Below, in pieces: positions 1 to 6,455 of a stretch of DNA of 6,815 nucleotides. This DNA is from an uncultured Lachnospiraceae bacterium (GTDB lineage Bacteria; Bacillota_A; Clostridia; Lachnospirales; Lachnospiraceae). The notes under the pieces are model-generated. The model had not been told where the DNA came from. It worked only from the letters and a program-made list of their open reading frames with translations, and did not search any database. The position numbers were made by a program, and so were the translations under genes. Location of the stretch: contig CAJKKX010000128.1 of NCBI GenBank assembly GCA_905200565.1, positions 1 through 6,815 on the forward strand, written 5' to 3'. How positions within the stretch are numbered: position 1 is the first letter of the stretch; each line of letters opens with the position of its first letter.

Positions 1-2961
1 GCCCCTGGCTCGGGGCAGACTCTGTACGCCTGCGCCGTCTATCGCTGTAACCGTATAGGAATACTGCATATTTGGCGTCAGATTCGACACCTGATACCTC
101 ATAATTCCATTCTCATCTGCCTGCGTACTTGGAATAGACGCCTGGGGAAGCTCCATTCCATTGTTGGTAATCAGCATCAGCTCATAGACCGCCGCGCCTG
201 CCGACACATCCCATTCCAGAACCATCTCCCTGCTGCCAATTTCTGTAATCGTCAGATTCTTTGGCACTTTCGGAGGCTCCTGCACATTCGACGTCTGATA
301 TCCGATCACGACGACCGTCTCGTCATTCAGCCTCGCCTCCCTCGCCCCAAACTGCCAGTTAAACCCATAACCGGACACTCCGGCCGGAAGGTTATCCACA
401 GTTCCTGCATAAGAGACGCCATTCATCTTACTATGTACATATCCCGCGGAAACTGAGAACGACTGGGTGATTCCTGTCGTTGAGCCTGTGCCAAATAATC
501 CGACTCCGCCGCCAACCTTCAGATCTTCTTCCACGGCAAAGCTTACGCTGTCTTCTTTTGTAACGTTTGCCTCCCGGCTTACCGTTACATTCGAGCTGCT
601 GTTTGCCCCGGCATTGGCCAGTCTCTGCACATCTCCAATCCGCGTGCATCCTTCCCCCTGGAAGGTTCTTGTATAAGTAGACGGCTCACCCGGAACGGAA
701 TTCAAAAGATTTCCCCCGATGGGTTCCAGACCCTGATAGGTTTCTGCCATGGCGTCGTATACGTCAACCGGCACCACCACCGTCGACGGCGTCAGCGGCT
801 CCTCAATGGTCATCTTCTGCCTGCTTCCGTCTTTTTCCTCGTATTCATACCAGTACCGGTGATAGGGTATCGTAAACATGACAACATAATCGTCGCCCTG
901 GCCCACCGCATACTCCACAGACGTACTCGTTTCCCAACTCGTCTGATGCTCATAATTGGTGGAGGCCGAGACGCCCATTTCGATTTCCCCTTCTCCAAAA
1001 AGGGAAATTCCTCCCGCCGTGTAGATTCCCAGGGACAGCTCAAAGCCTGCCGTCACGCTGTTGCCGGAGCCTTTGCTGACTCCATAAGCTGTGGAACCTT
1101 CATTCAGGTAATTGTCATAAGTATCCGCCACATCCTGAAAATAAGGCGCTGACTGCAAGACTGCCTGCACTTCCGGCTTCGTGTAAAACGTCTCCGTGCC
1201 CAGGTATTTCAGCAGCATGGAGTCATCATCCACGTCAGGCATACTGAGAGCCACATACGCAGACGCCCTGGCGACGTCGGAGCGGTTCAGATATGACGTG
1301 GCCTGATTGATGATTCCTTCCCAGGATGTGTACCACTGGTTATTTTTATAAGAAATAAAACAAATCTGATACCAGTATTTGTCCTGATTTTTCTCCTTTA
1401 CCCCTACAAGGGCTGCAAGCTGTTCGGAGCTGTCCGGATTCCCGGTGAAATTACCGGAAAGCACTTTTGAAATCCACACGGCGTCCTTATCCGCTTTTTC
1501 ATTCGCGTTATTTCTCTGATTGAGCGCATAGTAAAGCTTCTGATCCTCTGCAGTAAACAGACTGTCCGCATACGAATAAAGCCTGTCAAAAAGGAACAGC
1601 CGCTCACAGGATTCTCCCACCTTTCCGAAATTACAGATAGAAAGCCCGATCGGCGCGCGGTATCCGGGGCCCAGAACCGTTCTGTCACGCAGATTGCCGT
1701 CCACCTCTTCCATCAACTGCGCGGAGGTGGCCTCATACTGCTGCATGCCAAAATCATATTCCACATGAATGACGCCGATCTTCTGTCCCACTCGTCCGCC
1801 GATGACAAGCTCCTGCCTTCCGTTTCCGGTCAGATCCCCGGCAGCCACATTCACCGCCAGCATAGGAATCTTGTCACTCCCGTCCGCTATCTCATTCAGA
1901 TCAATGGTCTTATCTTTTACCAACTGCCTGCTCTCCGTATGATAACCATAGAGAAACACACGGTTATTCTTGTTTACGCCGGATACCTCCGGCATGGAAA
2001 CACCGATAATCAGATCTTCCGTATAATCCTTCTGCAAATCTCCGGACGCCAGGCTTACCACCGCCGCCATCGGTTTTCCATTATTCTTTTCGGAGTCGGC
2101 TTCTATCGTCTTTCCCGTCTGCGCCTGGAGCTCCGATATGCCGATGGTTTTCCAGAGCGCCAGCCGGTCATTGGCGGTTTTATAAACCTTCACGGTATTA
2201 TCCGCATAATAGACGGCTACTTCATCCACTCCATCTCCGTTGTAATCCCCCGCCGTGACTTCAAAGAGCGCATCAAACTGCTCATTGTACCAGCCGCCCT
2301 TCTGATCCAGCGCCGCCGGACTGCCGAGGGTTACTGTGCTGGCACATACGGGCTGATAAGAAGATTTAAACTTTAAAATCTCCAGACATACCTGATACTC
2401 ACTCCGGTTCCTGCCCGCCGTAACATAGAGCTGTGCGACTCTGTCATCTTTTCCACTGGCGCTTTTAAAGGCCGTGGACGTCGCATAGGCGCGGCTTTTG
2501 TGTTTATTATTGCTGTACAGGCTCTTGTTCAGCTCCTGTCCGCCCAAAGACCCCTGCGTATAACCATATTTGCCCTCCAGCTTCGCCCAGTCGCCATTCT
2601 TGTACTGCCCGTATCTTTCATAGGCTCCTGCCTTGCTTAAATTATCCCCTATGGTCTGATACAGGTCCAGATTATCGCGCATCACATAACCATAGTTACT
2701 GCTTCCGTTAAAATCAAAATACAATTCATTCTGCGGGTACAGCACCGTGTTTCCCGGTCCTAAGTAGCTTTCCTCGGCATCCTCGGCGCTCGTGTCAAAC
2801 CCGATGGCATTGTATGCGCTCTCATCCATCTGGATTTTCTCCTCGGCGGCCTTCGCCTTCTTTGCGGGAATGCCGACAAACGCTGTGGTAACCAGCAGTA
2901 CGGCCGCCACCTGAAACGCTATGATCCTGCTCCCCATCTTCTTAATTTTCTTCCTGTTCAT
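1..2961 (-). CDS. Large secreted FG-GAP-repeat protein with a fibronectin type III domain (3' end missing)
   Basis: Open for 987 codons from ATG at 2961 to the left edge with no stop, so the protein is truncated by the window. AGGGAGG (2967-2973) five bases before the ATG fixes the start. Residues 1-38 form a signal peptide: a basic N-region (MNRKKIKK), a hydrophobic core and a likely cleavage after AKA38, so the protein is exported. Residues about 230-520 hold four FG-GAP/VCBS-like units, the best being GDYNGDGVDE (238-247), followed by GDLQKDYTED (307-316), GDLTGNGRQE (375-384) and a degenerate GNFTGNPDSSEQ (503-514). Such units form beta-propeller blades and the first has a calcium-loop pattern. 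Residues about 628-870 are rich in Gly, Ser and Thr with two amphipathic beta-like stretches, both carrying an LFGxG motif. A fibronectin type III domain spans about 899-985 (W917, Y926, Y969). Expected role is cell-surface or secreted binding, adhesion or toxin-like activity. The substrate is unknown. It lies 62 bases downstream of the degenerate receiver gene and may be co-transcribed with it. Confidence 0.93.
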   Translation of the reverse strand, partial: MNRKKIKKMGSRIIAFQVAAVLLVTTAFVGIPAKKAKAAEEKIQMDESAYNAIGFDTSAEDAEESYLGPGNTVLYPQNELYFDFNGSSNYGYVMRDNLDLYQTIGDNLSKAGAYERYGQYKNGDWAKLEGKYGYTQGSLGGQELNKSLYSNNKHKSRAYATSTAFKSASGKDDRVAQLYVTAGRNRSEYQVCLEILKFKSSYQPVCASTVTLGSPAALDQKGGWYNEQFDALFEVTAGDYNGDGVDEVAVYYADNTVKVYKTANDRLALWKTIGISELQAQTGKTIEADSEKNNGKPMAAVVSLASGDLQKDYTEDLIIGVSMPEVSGVNKNNRVFLYGYHTESRQLVKDKTIDLNEIADGSDKIPMLAVNVAAGDLTGNGRQELVIGGRVGQKIGVIHVEYDFGMQQYEATSAQLMEEVDGNLRDRTVLGPGYRAPIGLSICNFGKVGESCERLFLFDRLYSYADSLFTAEDQKLYYALNQRNNANEKADKDAVWISKVLSGNFTGNPDSSEQLAALVGVKEKNQDKYWYQICFISYKNNQWYTSWEGIINQATSYLNRSDVARASAYVALSMPDVDDDSMLLKYLGTETFYTKPEVQAVLQSAPYFQDVADTYDNYLNEGSTAYGVSKGSGNSVTAGFELSLGIYTAGGISLFGEGEIEMGVSASTNYEHQTSWETSTSVEYAVGQGDDYVVMFTIPYHRYWYEYEEKDGSRQKMTIEEPLTPSTVVVPVDVYDAMAETYQGLEPIGGNLLNSVPGEPSTYTRTFQGEGCTRIGDVQRLANAGANSSSNVTVSREANVTKEDSVSFAVEEDLKVGGGVGLFGTGSTTGITQSFSVSAGYVHSKMNGVSYAGTVDNLPAGVSGYGFNWQFGAREARLNDETVVVIGYQTSNVQEPPKVPKNLTITEIGSREMVLEWDVSAGAAVYELMLITNNGMELPQASIPSTQADENGIMRYQVSNLTPNMQYSYTVTAIDGAGVQSLPRARG

Positions 2962-2990
2962 ATTTTCCTCCCTGATTGAATATTGAAACA

Positions 2991-3017
2991 TCTATAGAAA
3001 ATTGCCTTTGCAATCAA
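2991..3017 (-). promoter_or_regulatory. Weak possible promoter just before the large secreted protein gene
   Basis: On the minus strand TTGATT (3017-3012) and TATAGA (2996-2991) are separated by 15 bases, shorter than the optimum. A 5-bp stem (ATTGC/GCAAT, 3001-3014) overlaps the spacer. The gene could have its own start here or be read from the promoter at 3485-3512. The evidence is thin. Confidence 0.25.
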
Positions 3018-3023
3018 GCGAAT

Positions 3024-3407
3024 TTACTGATACCTGCGCTTCTGTGACTCTTCCATCCTCCGAAACGCCTTCCTCATATCCTCCATCTGCACAGGCTTCC
3101 TTCCAAACCACAACACTCCATAAGCATAGGAACGAATAGAGAAATCCAGATCAGAAAACCATAAAATTCCAATGTCCGGTATGTTCGCCCTCGCCATCTC
3201 TATGATTTCCAGGCTAAAAGTGCCGTTCTGAGCCATCACCAGAAGCTCAAACTGCCCGCCTGATCCCGTTACCGCCCTGCAAAAATCCTCATACTCTCCA
3301 AAAACCGTCACATTTACAATCCGCATCATTTCTCTTCCGCATTGCTCCAGATAACGGTTCAGCTTTTCGGATTCTGTTTTGTTCTCATCATAAAGCGCAA
3401 TCCGCAT
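3024..3407 (-). CDS. Stand-alone degenerate receiver (pseudo-receiver) protein, 127 aa
   Basis: The protein starts MRIALYDEN, like the neighbouring response regulator's MRIAIVDD, and keeps the receiver layout: an acidic pair D7/E8 after strand 1, strand 3 FELLVMA (53-59), strand 4 DIGILWFSD (78-86) and the conserved lysine in GRKPV (K104). Aligning strand 3 with the neighbour's YDIIFLD places Ala59 exactly where its phospho-acceptor Asp59 lies, so this domain should not be phosphorylated in the usual way. There is no output domain: the protein ends after helix 5 (KAFRRMEESQKRRYQ). Start ATG 3407 is preferred over GTG 3458, because the longer form would be translated through a terminator hairpin and has no ribosome binding site. 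Upstream of 3407 are AAGGAGG (12 bases before the ATG) and AGGAG touching it, joined by a G7 run. The role is unknown. By analogy with atypical receivers it could bind the adjacent regulator or kinase. It is divergent from them and precedes the large secreted protein gene. Confidence 0.85.
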   Translation of the reverse strand: MRIALYDENKTESEKLNRYLEQCGREMMRIVNVTVFGEYEDFCRAVTGSGGQFELLVMAQNGTFSLEIIEMARANIPDIGILWFSDLDFSIRSYAYGVLWFGRKPVQMEDMRKAFRRMEESQKRRYQ

Positions 3408-3432
3408 CTCCTGTCCCCCCCTCCTTCTTAAA

Positions 3433-3478
3433 CAAAAAATAAAAAGCCAGTCTTTCACATAAACTGAAAAACTGACTT
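3433..3478 (-). terminator. Terminator-like hairpin in the leader of the pseudo-receiver gene
   Basis: On the minus strand AAGTCAGTTTTTCA (3478-3465) can pair over 14 positions with TGAAAGACTGGCTT (3457-3444), with two G-U wobbles and a seven-base loop. A T-rich tail, TTTATTTTTTG (3443-3433), follows. This is the form of an intrinsic terminator and lies between the minus-strand promoter and the pseudo-receiver start at 3407. The stem is AT-rich, so efficiency may be partial. It could be an attenuator for the downstream genes or make a short RNA. Confidence 0.62.
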
Positions 3479-3484
3479 AAAAAT

Positions 3485-3512
3485 AAAATAACACATTCCA
3501 TGCGCCTGTCAA
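3485..3512 (-). promoter_or_regulatory. Sigma-A-type promoter driving the pseudo-receiver / secreted protein side
   Basis: The minus strand carries a perfect -35 TTGACA (3512-3507) and, 16 bases on, a -10 TATTTT (3490-3485) preceded by TG one base upstream, an extended -10. Transcription would start near 3478, exactly at the foot of the terminator-like hairpin. The 21-bp-phased repeats lie just upstream of the -35. This is a sequence-based prediction only. Confidence 0.55.
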
Positions 3513-3518
3513 GGCGTT

Positions 3519-3572
3519 CTGCACGAGATGCAGGAAAACCTGCATGAAATGTTCTCTTTTTTGCATCATACT
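3519..3572 (+). promoter_or_regulatory. Direct repeats phased at 21 bp: candidate LytTR regulator binding sites
   Basis: CTGCACGAGATG (3519-3530) and CTGCATGAAATG (3540-3551) match at 10 of 12 positions with starts exactly 21 bp apart. A weaker third copy, TTGCATCATA (3561-3570), keeps the same phase, so TGCA recurs at 3520, 3541 and 3562. LytTR regulators such as AgrA and ComE bind pairs of about 9-bp direct repeats separated by 12 bp, the same 21-bp period. The first two copies end two to three bases before the weak plus-strand -35 position and also lie just upstream of the minus-strand -35. Binding by the adjacent regulator is inferred. Confidence 0.55.
3528..3545. repeat. Perfect inverted repeat between the divergent promoters
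   Basis: ATGCAGGAAAACCTGCAT is a 7-bp perfect dyad around a four-A centre. It overlaps both main copies of the 21-bp direct repeat. It may be a separate dimeric operator, or part of the LytTR site whose halves read as both direct and inverted. It has no adjoining T-run, so it is unlikely to be a terminator. Confidence 0.6.
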
Positions 3573-3573
3573 A

Positions 3574-3582
3574 TGGTACAAT
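3574..3582 (+). promoter_or_regulatory. Extended -10 promoter for the two-component operon
   Basis: TGGTACAAT is a TGn-extended -10 with hexamer TACAAT (3577-3582). The predicted start near 3588 gives a leader of about 30 bases before ATG 3620. The expected -35 position (about 3554-3559, CTCTTT) is a poor match, which suits a promoter that depends on an activator bound just upstream. Confidence 0.55.
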
Positions 3583-3602
3583 GTGCGTAGTGAAAGCACG
3601 CG

Positions 3603-3611
3603 AGGAAGGAG
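3603..3611 (+). promoter_or_regulatory. Ribosome binding site fixing the response regulator start
   Basis: AGGAAGGAG lies eight bases before ATG 3620, so the upstream in-frame ATG at 3581 is not the likely start. That ATG would itself lie within the promoter and at or before the transcription start. Confidence 0.8.
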
Positions 3612-3619
3612 ACGCCAAA

Positions 3620-4360
3620 ATGAGGATTGCCATCGTGGATGACCTGACGGATGATCTGAAAGCTTTAGAATGCGATATCACCCGGTGGGCGCAGGAAAAC
3701 AGGATTGCCCTGGTTCCTCCCCCTGCGCTTTTTGACAGCGGAGAAGCCTTTCTTGAAAAATTCCAGAAAGGACTGTACGATATTATTTTTCTTGATATTT
3801 ACATGAACGGGATCACGGGCATGGATACGGCCAGACACATCCGGACGTTAGACCAGGACTGCCGGCTGATTTTCATCACCAGCACGATCGAATTTGCCGT
3901 AGACAGCTATGAGGTAGACTCTTCTTACTATCTGGTCAAACCTTATCCCTATGAAAAACTGTGCCAGGCCCTTATGCGGTGCAGCGCTTCCCTGCTTGAA
4001 AACAGCCAGTCCCTTTTGGTTCCTGTCAAAAATGGCAGCGTGCGGCTGTTCCTTCATTCCATTTCCTACACGGAATGTATCAACCGCAAAATTCTGGTAC
4101 ACCAAAAGGATGGCACAGAGCTTACCATAACGGTAAGCCAGAAAAAACTCGCCGAAGCTCTGCTGGCCTATCCTTACTTCTGCGACTGTTACCGGGGAAT
4201 CCTGGTAAACCTGGAGTCTGTTTCCCGGCTTCTTAGCGACGGCTTTCTCCTCGATTCCGGCCAGACCATCCCGATCAGCCGGCTGAAATACCGGGAAGTG
4301 CGGGAACAGTTTTTACAATTTTCCTACGCCGTAACAAGAGGAGGTATGATTCACCCATGA
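3620..4360 (+). CDS. LytTR-family response regulator (AgrA/ComE type)
   Basis: A 246-residue DNA-binding response regulator. Residues 1-120 are a receiver domain: acidic pair D7/D8, phospho-acceptor D59 in YDIIFLDIYMNG, T87 in IFITST and K107 in LVKPY, all intact. Residues about 131-235 are a LytTR DNA-binding domain, seen in ISYTECINRKI (148-158), YRGILVNLESV (191-201) and GQTIPISR (214-221), close to the family patterns for the strand that enters the DNA and the RCHRSYIVN-like segment. Length is typical of the family. The start at 3620 is chosen over ATG 3581 because AGGAAGGAG (3603-3611) sits eight bases before it and the homologous protein begins MRIAIVDD. It overlaps the sensor kinase gene by ATGA, indicating a translationally coupled operon and cognate partners. 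The promoter at 3574-3582 and the 21-bp-phased repeats upstream suggest autoregulation. LytTR regulators commonly control quorum sensing, bacteriocins and virulence or surface factors. The actual regulon is not readable here. Confidence 0.95.
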   Translation: MRIAIVDDLTDDLKALECDITRWAQENRIALVPPPALFDSGEAFLEKFQKGLYDIIFLDIYMNGITGMDTARHIRTLDQDCRLIFITSTIEFAVDSYEVDSSYYLVKPYPYEKLCQALMRCSASLLENSQSLLVPVKNGSVRLFLHSISYTECINRKILVHQKDGTELTITVSQKKLAEALLAYPYFCDCYRGILVNLESVSRLLSDGFLLDSGQTIPISRLKYREVREQFLQFSYAVTRGGMIHP

Positions 4361-5670
4361 TTTCTATTTCTGCATTGGGGCAGGCCGCTTTTTCCGAGTG
4401 CCTGATTACCCTTCCGTTTCATCTGTTTGCTTACGTGCCTTTCTGGTCATACAAACGCCTTTCCAATTCCTGGATGGCGCTTCTGCTGACCGGGACGCAC
4501 CTTGCTTATATCTCCCTGTATAGCCTGCTTCTGTACGCAGGCGTACCTCTGAACTATTGCCGCATCGTAGCCCTCCCCATTTATGGAATTCCTTTTTTCC
4601 TCTCCGTTAATATTGAATGGGGAAAAATCTTATTCTTATATGTGTTTACGATGGATTATATGATGGTGGTAAGAGGATGCGCCGCTTATCTGGAGCAGCT
4701 TTTCTCCGGCTCTTCCGACACTTTTCTTTCCTGGCGGTTTTTATTTCTCTGTCTGGCGCTGACCTTCCTCTCCCTGCCTTTCATGCTGAAATACTTCTGC
4801 CGGACTGCGAGAAGTGTTTTTGAAATTCATGCGCCAAATCTCTGGAAACGAATCTGGCTTCTACCGTTTTTTACCAGTATCCTGGTGTTTGCCTACACAT
4901 TTTCCTCTCTTGACAAAAGCATGAATTTCCTGTTTCCTCTTTCCCGTCTGGTGCTCCTTTTGTGCATGTTCCTGATTTATTATTACATTACACAGACGGT
5001 AAATCAGTTCCGCCAGCAATTGGAAACGGAAGAAAGAATCCGGCATCTGGAGCAGCTCACCAGAATGCAGGCCGACCAGTACGGACTTCTTTTGTCACGT
5101 ATCGAAGAAACCAGACGGGCAAGGCACGATCTGCGCCAGCATCTGCGGGTCATCCAGGGGTGCGTCGCCAGCCGGGATTTTGATTCCCTGTCGGAATACG
5201 TGAAAAATCTGGACGAAAGCCTGCCTGCCCTCGTCCCCCGTTCCTGGTCCGGCAACCCGGCTGTAGACGCGGTTCTTGGTTTTTACGCCCACAAAGCGTC
5301 AGACGCCGGAATCGATATGGAAATCCTTTTCCATATGGGAACAGAACCCGTCATTCCTGAGCCGGAGCTGTGCATCCTTCTTGGAAATCTTCTGGAAAAT
5401 GCCCTGGACGCCTGCTCCGCATCTTTTCCGGGGCAGGCCAAAATACGGGTATGCGCCCGAAAGATGAATCAAAAGCTCCTCAGCATTACCGTGGACAATA
5501 CCAGTCTTACCCCTCCCACAGATCAACACGGCGTCCTGCTCTCAAGCAAACATCCCGGTAGAGGAACCGGCACAGAATCTATCCGCGTCATCGCGGAACG
5601 CTACCATGGCGACGCGCGGTTTGAGTGGAAGGACGGCATGTTTTATTCTTCCGTAATGCTCAACCCGTAA
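4357..5670 (+). CDS. Multi-pass membrane sensor histidine kinase, GHKL ATPase type (AgrC/ComD-like, HPK10)
   Basis: A 437-residue kinase. The N-terminal half carries about six or seven hydrophobic segments (roughly 7-30, 39-62, 70-86, 89-107, 127-145, 166-183, 191-212), an integral sensor module with no large extracellular domain. A charged signalling helix follows (about 216-256). The phospho-acceptor box is RHDLRQHLRVI, with H257 as the likely phosphorylated histidine. Relatives usually have Asn where Q261 lies. The GHKL ATPase has an N-box LLGNLLENALDAC (341-353), VDNT (379-382) and a glycine-rich GRGTGTESI (401-409), then the usual AERYHGDARFEW stretch. The start overlaps the regulator stop by ATGA and is served by AGAGGAGG about 11-12 bases upstream. 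It should phosphorylate the regulator encoded just before it. Kinases of this shape often read secreted peptides, but no peptide or AgrB-like processing gene is nearby, so the ligand is unknown. Its 3' end overlaps the convergent phosphatase gene by 11 bp. Confidence 0.95.
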   Translation: MISISALGQAAFSECLITLPFHLFAYVPFWSYKRLSNSWMALLLTGTHLAYISLYSLLLYAGVPLNYCRIVALPIYGIPFFLSVNIEWGKILFLYVFTMDYMMVVRGCAAYLEQLFSGSSDTFLSWRFLFLCLALTFLSLPFMLKYFCRTARSVFEIHAPNLWKRIWLLPFFTSILVFAYTFSSLDKSMNFLFPLSRLVLLLCMFLIYYYITQTVNQFRQQLETEERIRHLEQLTRMQADQYGLLLSRIEETRRARHDLRQHLRVIQGCVASRDFDSLSEYVKNLDESLPALVPRSWSGNPAVDAVLGFYAHKASDAGIDMEILFHMGTEPVIPEPELCILLGNLLENALDACSASFPGQAKIRVCARKMNQKLLSITVDNTSLTPPTDQHGVLLSSKHPGRGTGTESIRVIAERYHGDARFEWKDGMFYSSVMLNP

Positions 5671-6415
5671 CTCCCATCAAAAACTCCAAAATCTCATCGG
5701 AAAAAACAGCCGCCGGATTGATGCGGACGACATGGTCTTTTAGCCTGTACGCCTTTGCAAGCTCCCCTGGCGCTATTCCGATATCCGCCGCCGCCAGCAT
5801 GGGCAGATCAAACGCACTGTCTCCGGCGGCGATAATCTTTCCAGCGCCGGCTCTCCCGGCAAGCCTTTTGATGGCCATTCCTTTATTCAGCTTTTTCGGC
5901 AGCGCATAGACTTTGACCCCGTTGCAGAATACTTCCATCCGGCTCATATCCAGTCGTTTCTTCAGCCTTTGTGCAGATTCTTCCGGACATTTACTTTTTG
6001 TAAAAAGAAAGAGATCCCGGATATCCCGGACCTCCAGGCTCCGGTTTTCATCCTCTTCCAGAATCCGGGCCGCCGTTCTCAGTTCGTCCTGACAGTCCTC
6101 CACCATCCTCCGGGATTCCAGATACCAGCTTTCATCCTCCTGCCCGTTCGCCAGAAGTACGCCCCCATTGCATACCAGCGCATAAGGAAGCGTCCCTACG
6201 CCCAGGTCAATCCTCCGGTACTGCTCCACCGTCCGGGTCGTAACCGGCACAAAGAGCGCTTTCTCTTTCAGCTTTTTCAGCAGCCCGTATGTCTTTTCCG
6301 TGACAAATGAAATCTCTCTTCCCTGATAGATTTCCACACAGCGCTTATCCTTTCCTATCTCATGCCGATAAGAAAATATCATGGTATTATCCAGATCTGA
6401 AAAAAATATAATCAT
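5660..6415 (-). CDS. HAD-superfamily phosphatase, Cof/HAD-IIB type
   Basis: A 251-residue soluble enzyme with all four HAD motifs: motif I SDLDNT (nucleophile D7, acid D9), motif II VTTRT (T59/T60), motif III lysine K178 in NKG, and motif IV GDSAFDLPML (D199, D203). Position 83-85 reads NGG, common in the HAD-IIB group, and the region between motifs II and III is a cap domain of the C2 kind. It should hydrolyse a phosphate ester on a small molecule, possibly a sugar phosphate. The substrate cannot be read from sequence. The motif II style (PVTTRTVEQYRRI) also recalls HAD phosphatases found in tellurite/stress (Ter) gene clusters, but no Ter gene is in view, so this is only a hint. Start ATG 6415 has GGGAG (6422-6426) six bases upstream. 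An earlier in-frame ATG at 6457 is rejected because it lacks a ribosome binding site and would run through a terminator stem. It is convergent with, and overlaps, the sensor kinase gene. Confidence 0.93.
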   Translation of the reverse strand: MIIFFSDLDNTMIFSYRHEIGKDKRCVEIYQGREISFVTEKTYGLLKKLKEKALFVPVTTRTVEQYRRIDLGVGTLPYALVCNGGVLLANGQEDESWYLESRRMVEDCQDELRTAARILEEDENRSLEVRDIRDLFLFTKSKCPEESAQRLKKRLDMSRMEVFCNGVKVYALPKKLNKGMAIKRLAGRAGAGKIIAAGDSAFDLPMLAAADIGIAPGELAKAYRLKDHVVRINPAAVFSDEILEFLMGVTG

Positions 6416-6427
6416 AAAAATCTCCCG

Positions 6428-6455
6428 AAAAAAACGGGGCTGCAAAAGCAGCCCC
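6428..6455 (-). terminator. Strong intrinsic terminator after the P-type ATPase gene
   Basis: On the minus strand a perfect 8-bp stem, GGGGCTGC with GCAGCCCC (6436-6455), closes a four-base TTTT loop and is followed after one G by seven T (6434-6428). It lies just after the ATPase stop codon, so it ends that transcript. The T-run sits immediately before the phosphatase ribosome binding site (GGGAG, 6422-6426), leaving no room for a phosphatase promoter between them. Confidence 0.88.

Noticed and set aside
1765..2376. Plus-strand reading frame of 203 codons
   Set aside because: It lies wholly opposite the large secreted protein gene, which has clear FG-GAP-like motifs there. The plus-strand frame shows no domain pattern or convincing ribosome binding site.
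3001..3014. Small hairpin between the pseudo-receiver and the secreted protein gene as a terminator
   Set aside because: The stem is 5 bp, AT-rich and followed by only four T, too weak to call.
3408..3458. Longer pseudo-receiver starting at GTG 3458
   Set aside because: The extension would be encoded by the terminator hairpin and the ribosome binding region, and has no ribosome binding site of its own.
3561..3582. TTGCAT as the -35 for the TACAAT -10
   Set aside because: The spacer would be only 10 bases. The extended -10 with an activator site upstream explains the region better.
3581..3619. Longer response regulator starting at ATG 3581
   Set aside because: The extra 13 residues overlap the promoter and predicted transcription start, while AGGAAGGAG is well placed for ATG 3620 and the receiver fold begins there.
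5969..6310. Plus-strand reading frame of 113 codons
   Set aside because: It is opposite the HAD phosphatase gene, whose four catalytic motifs are clear. The frame itself shows nothing recognisable.
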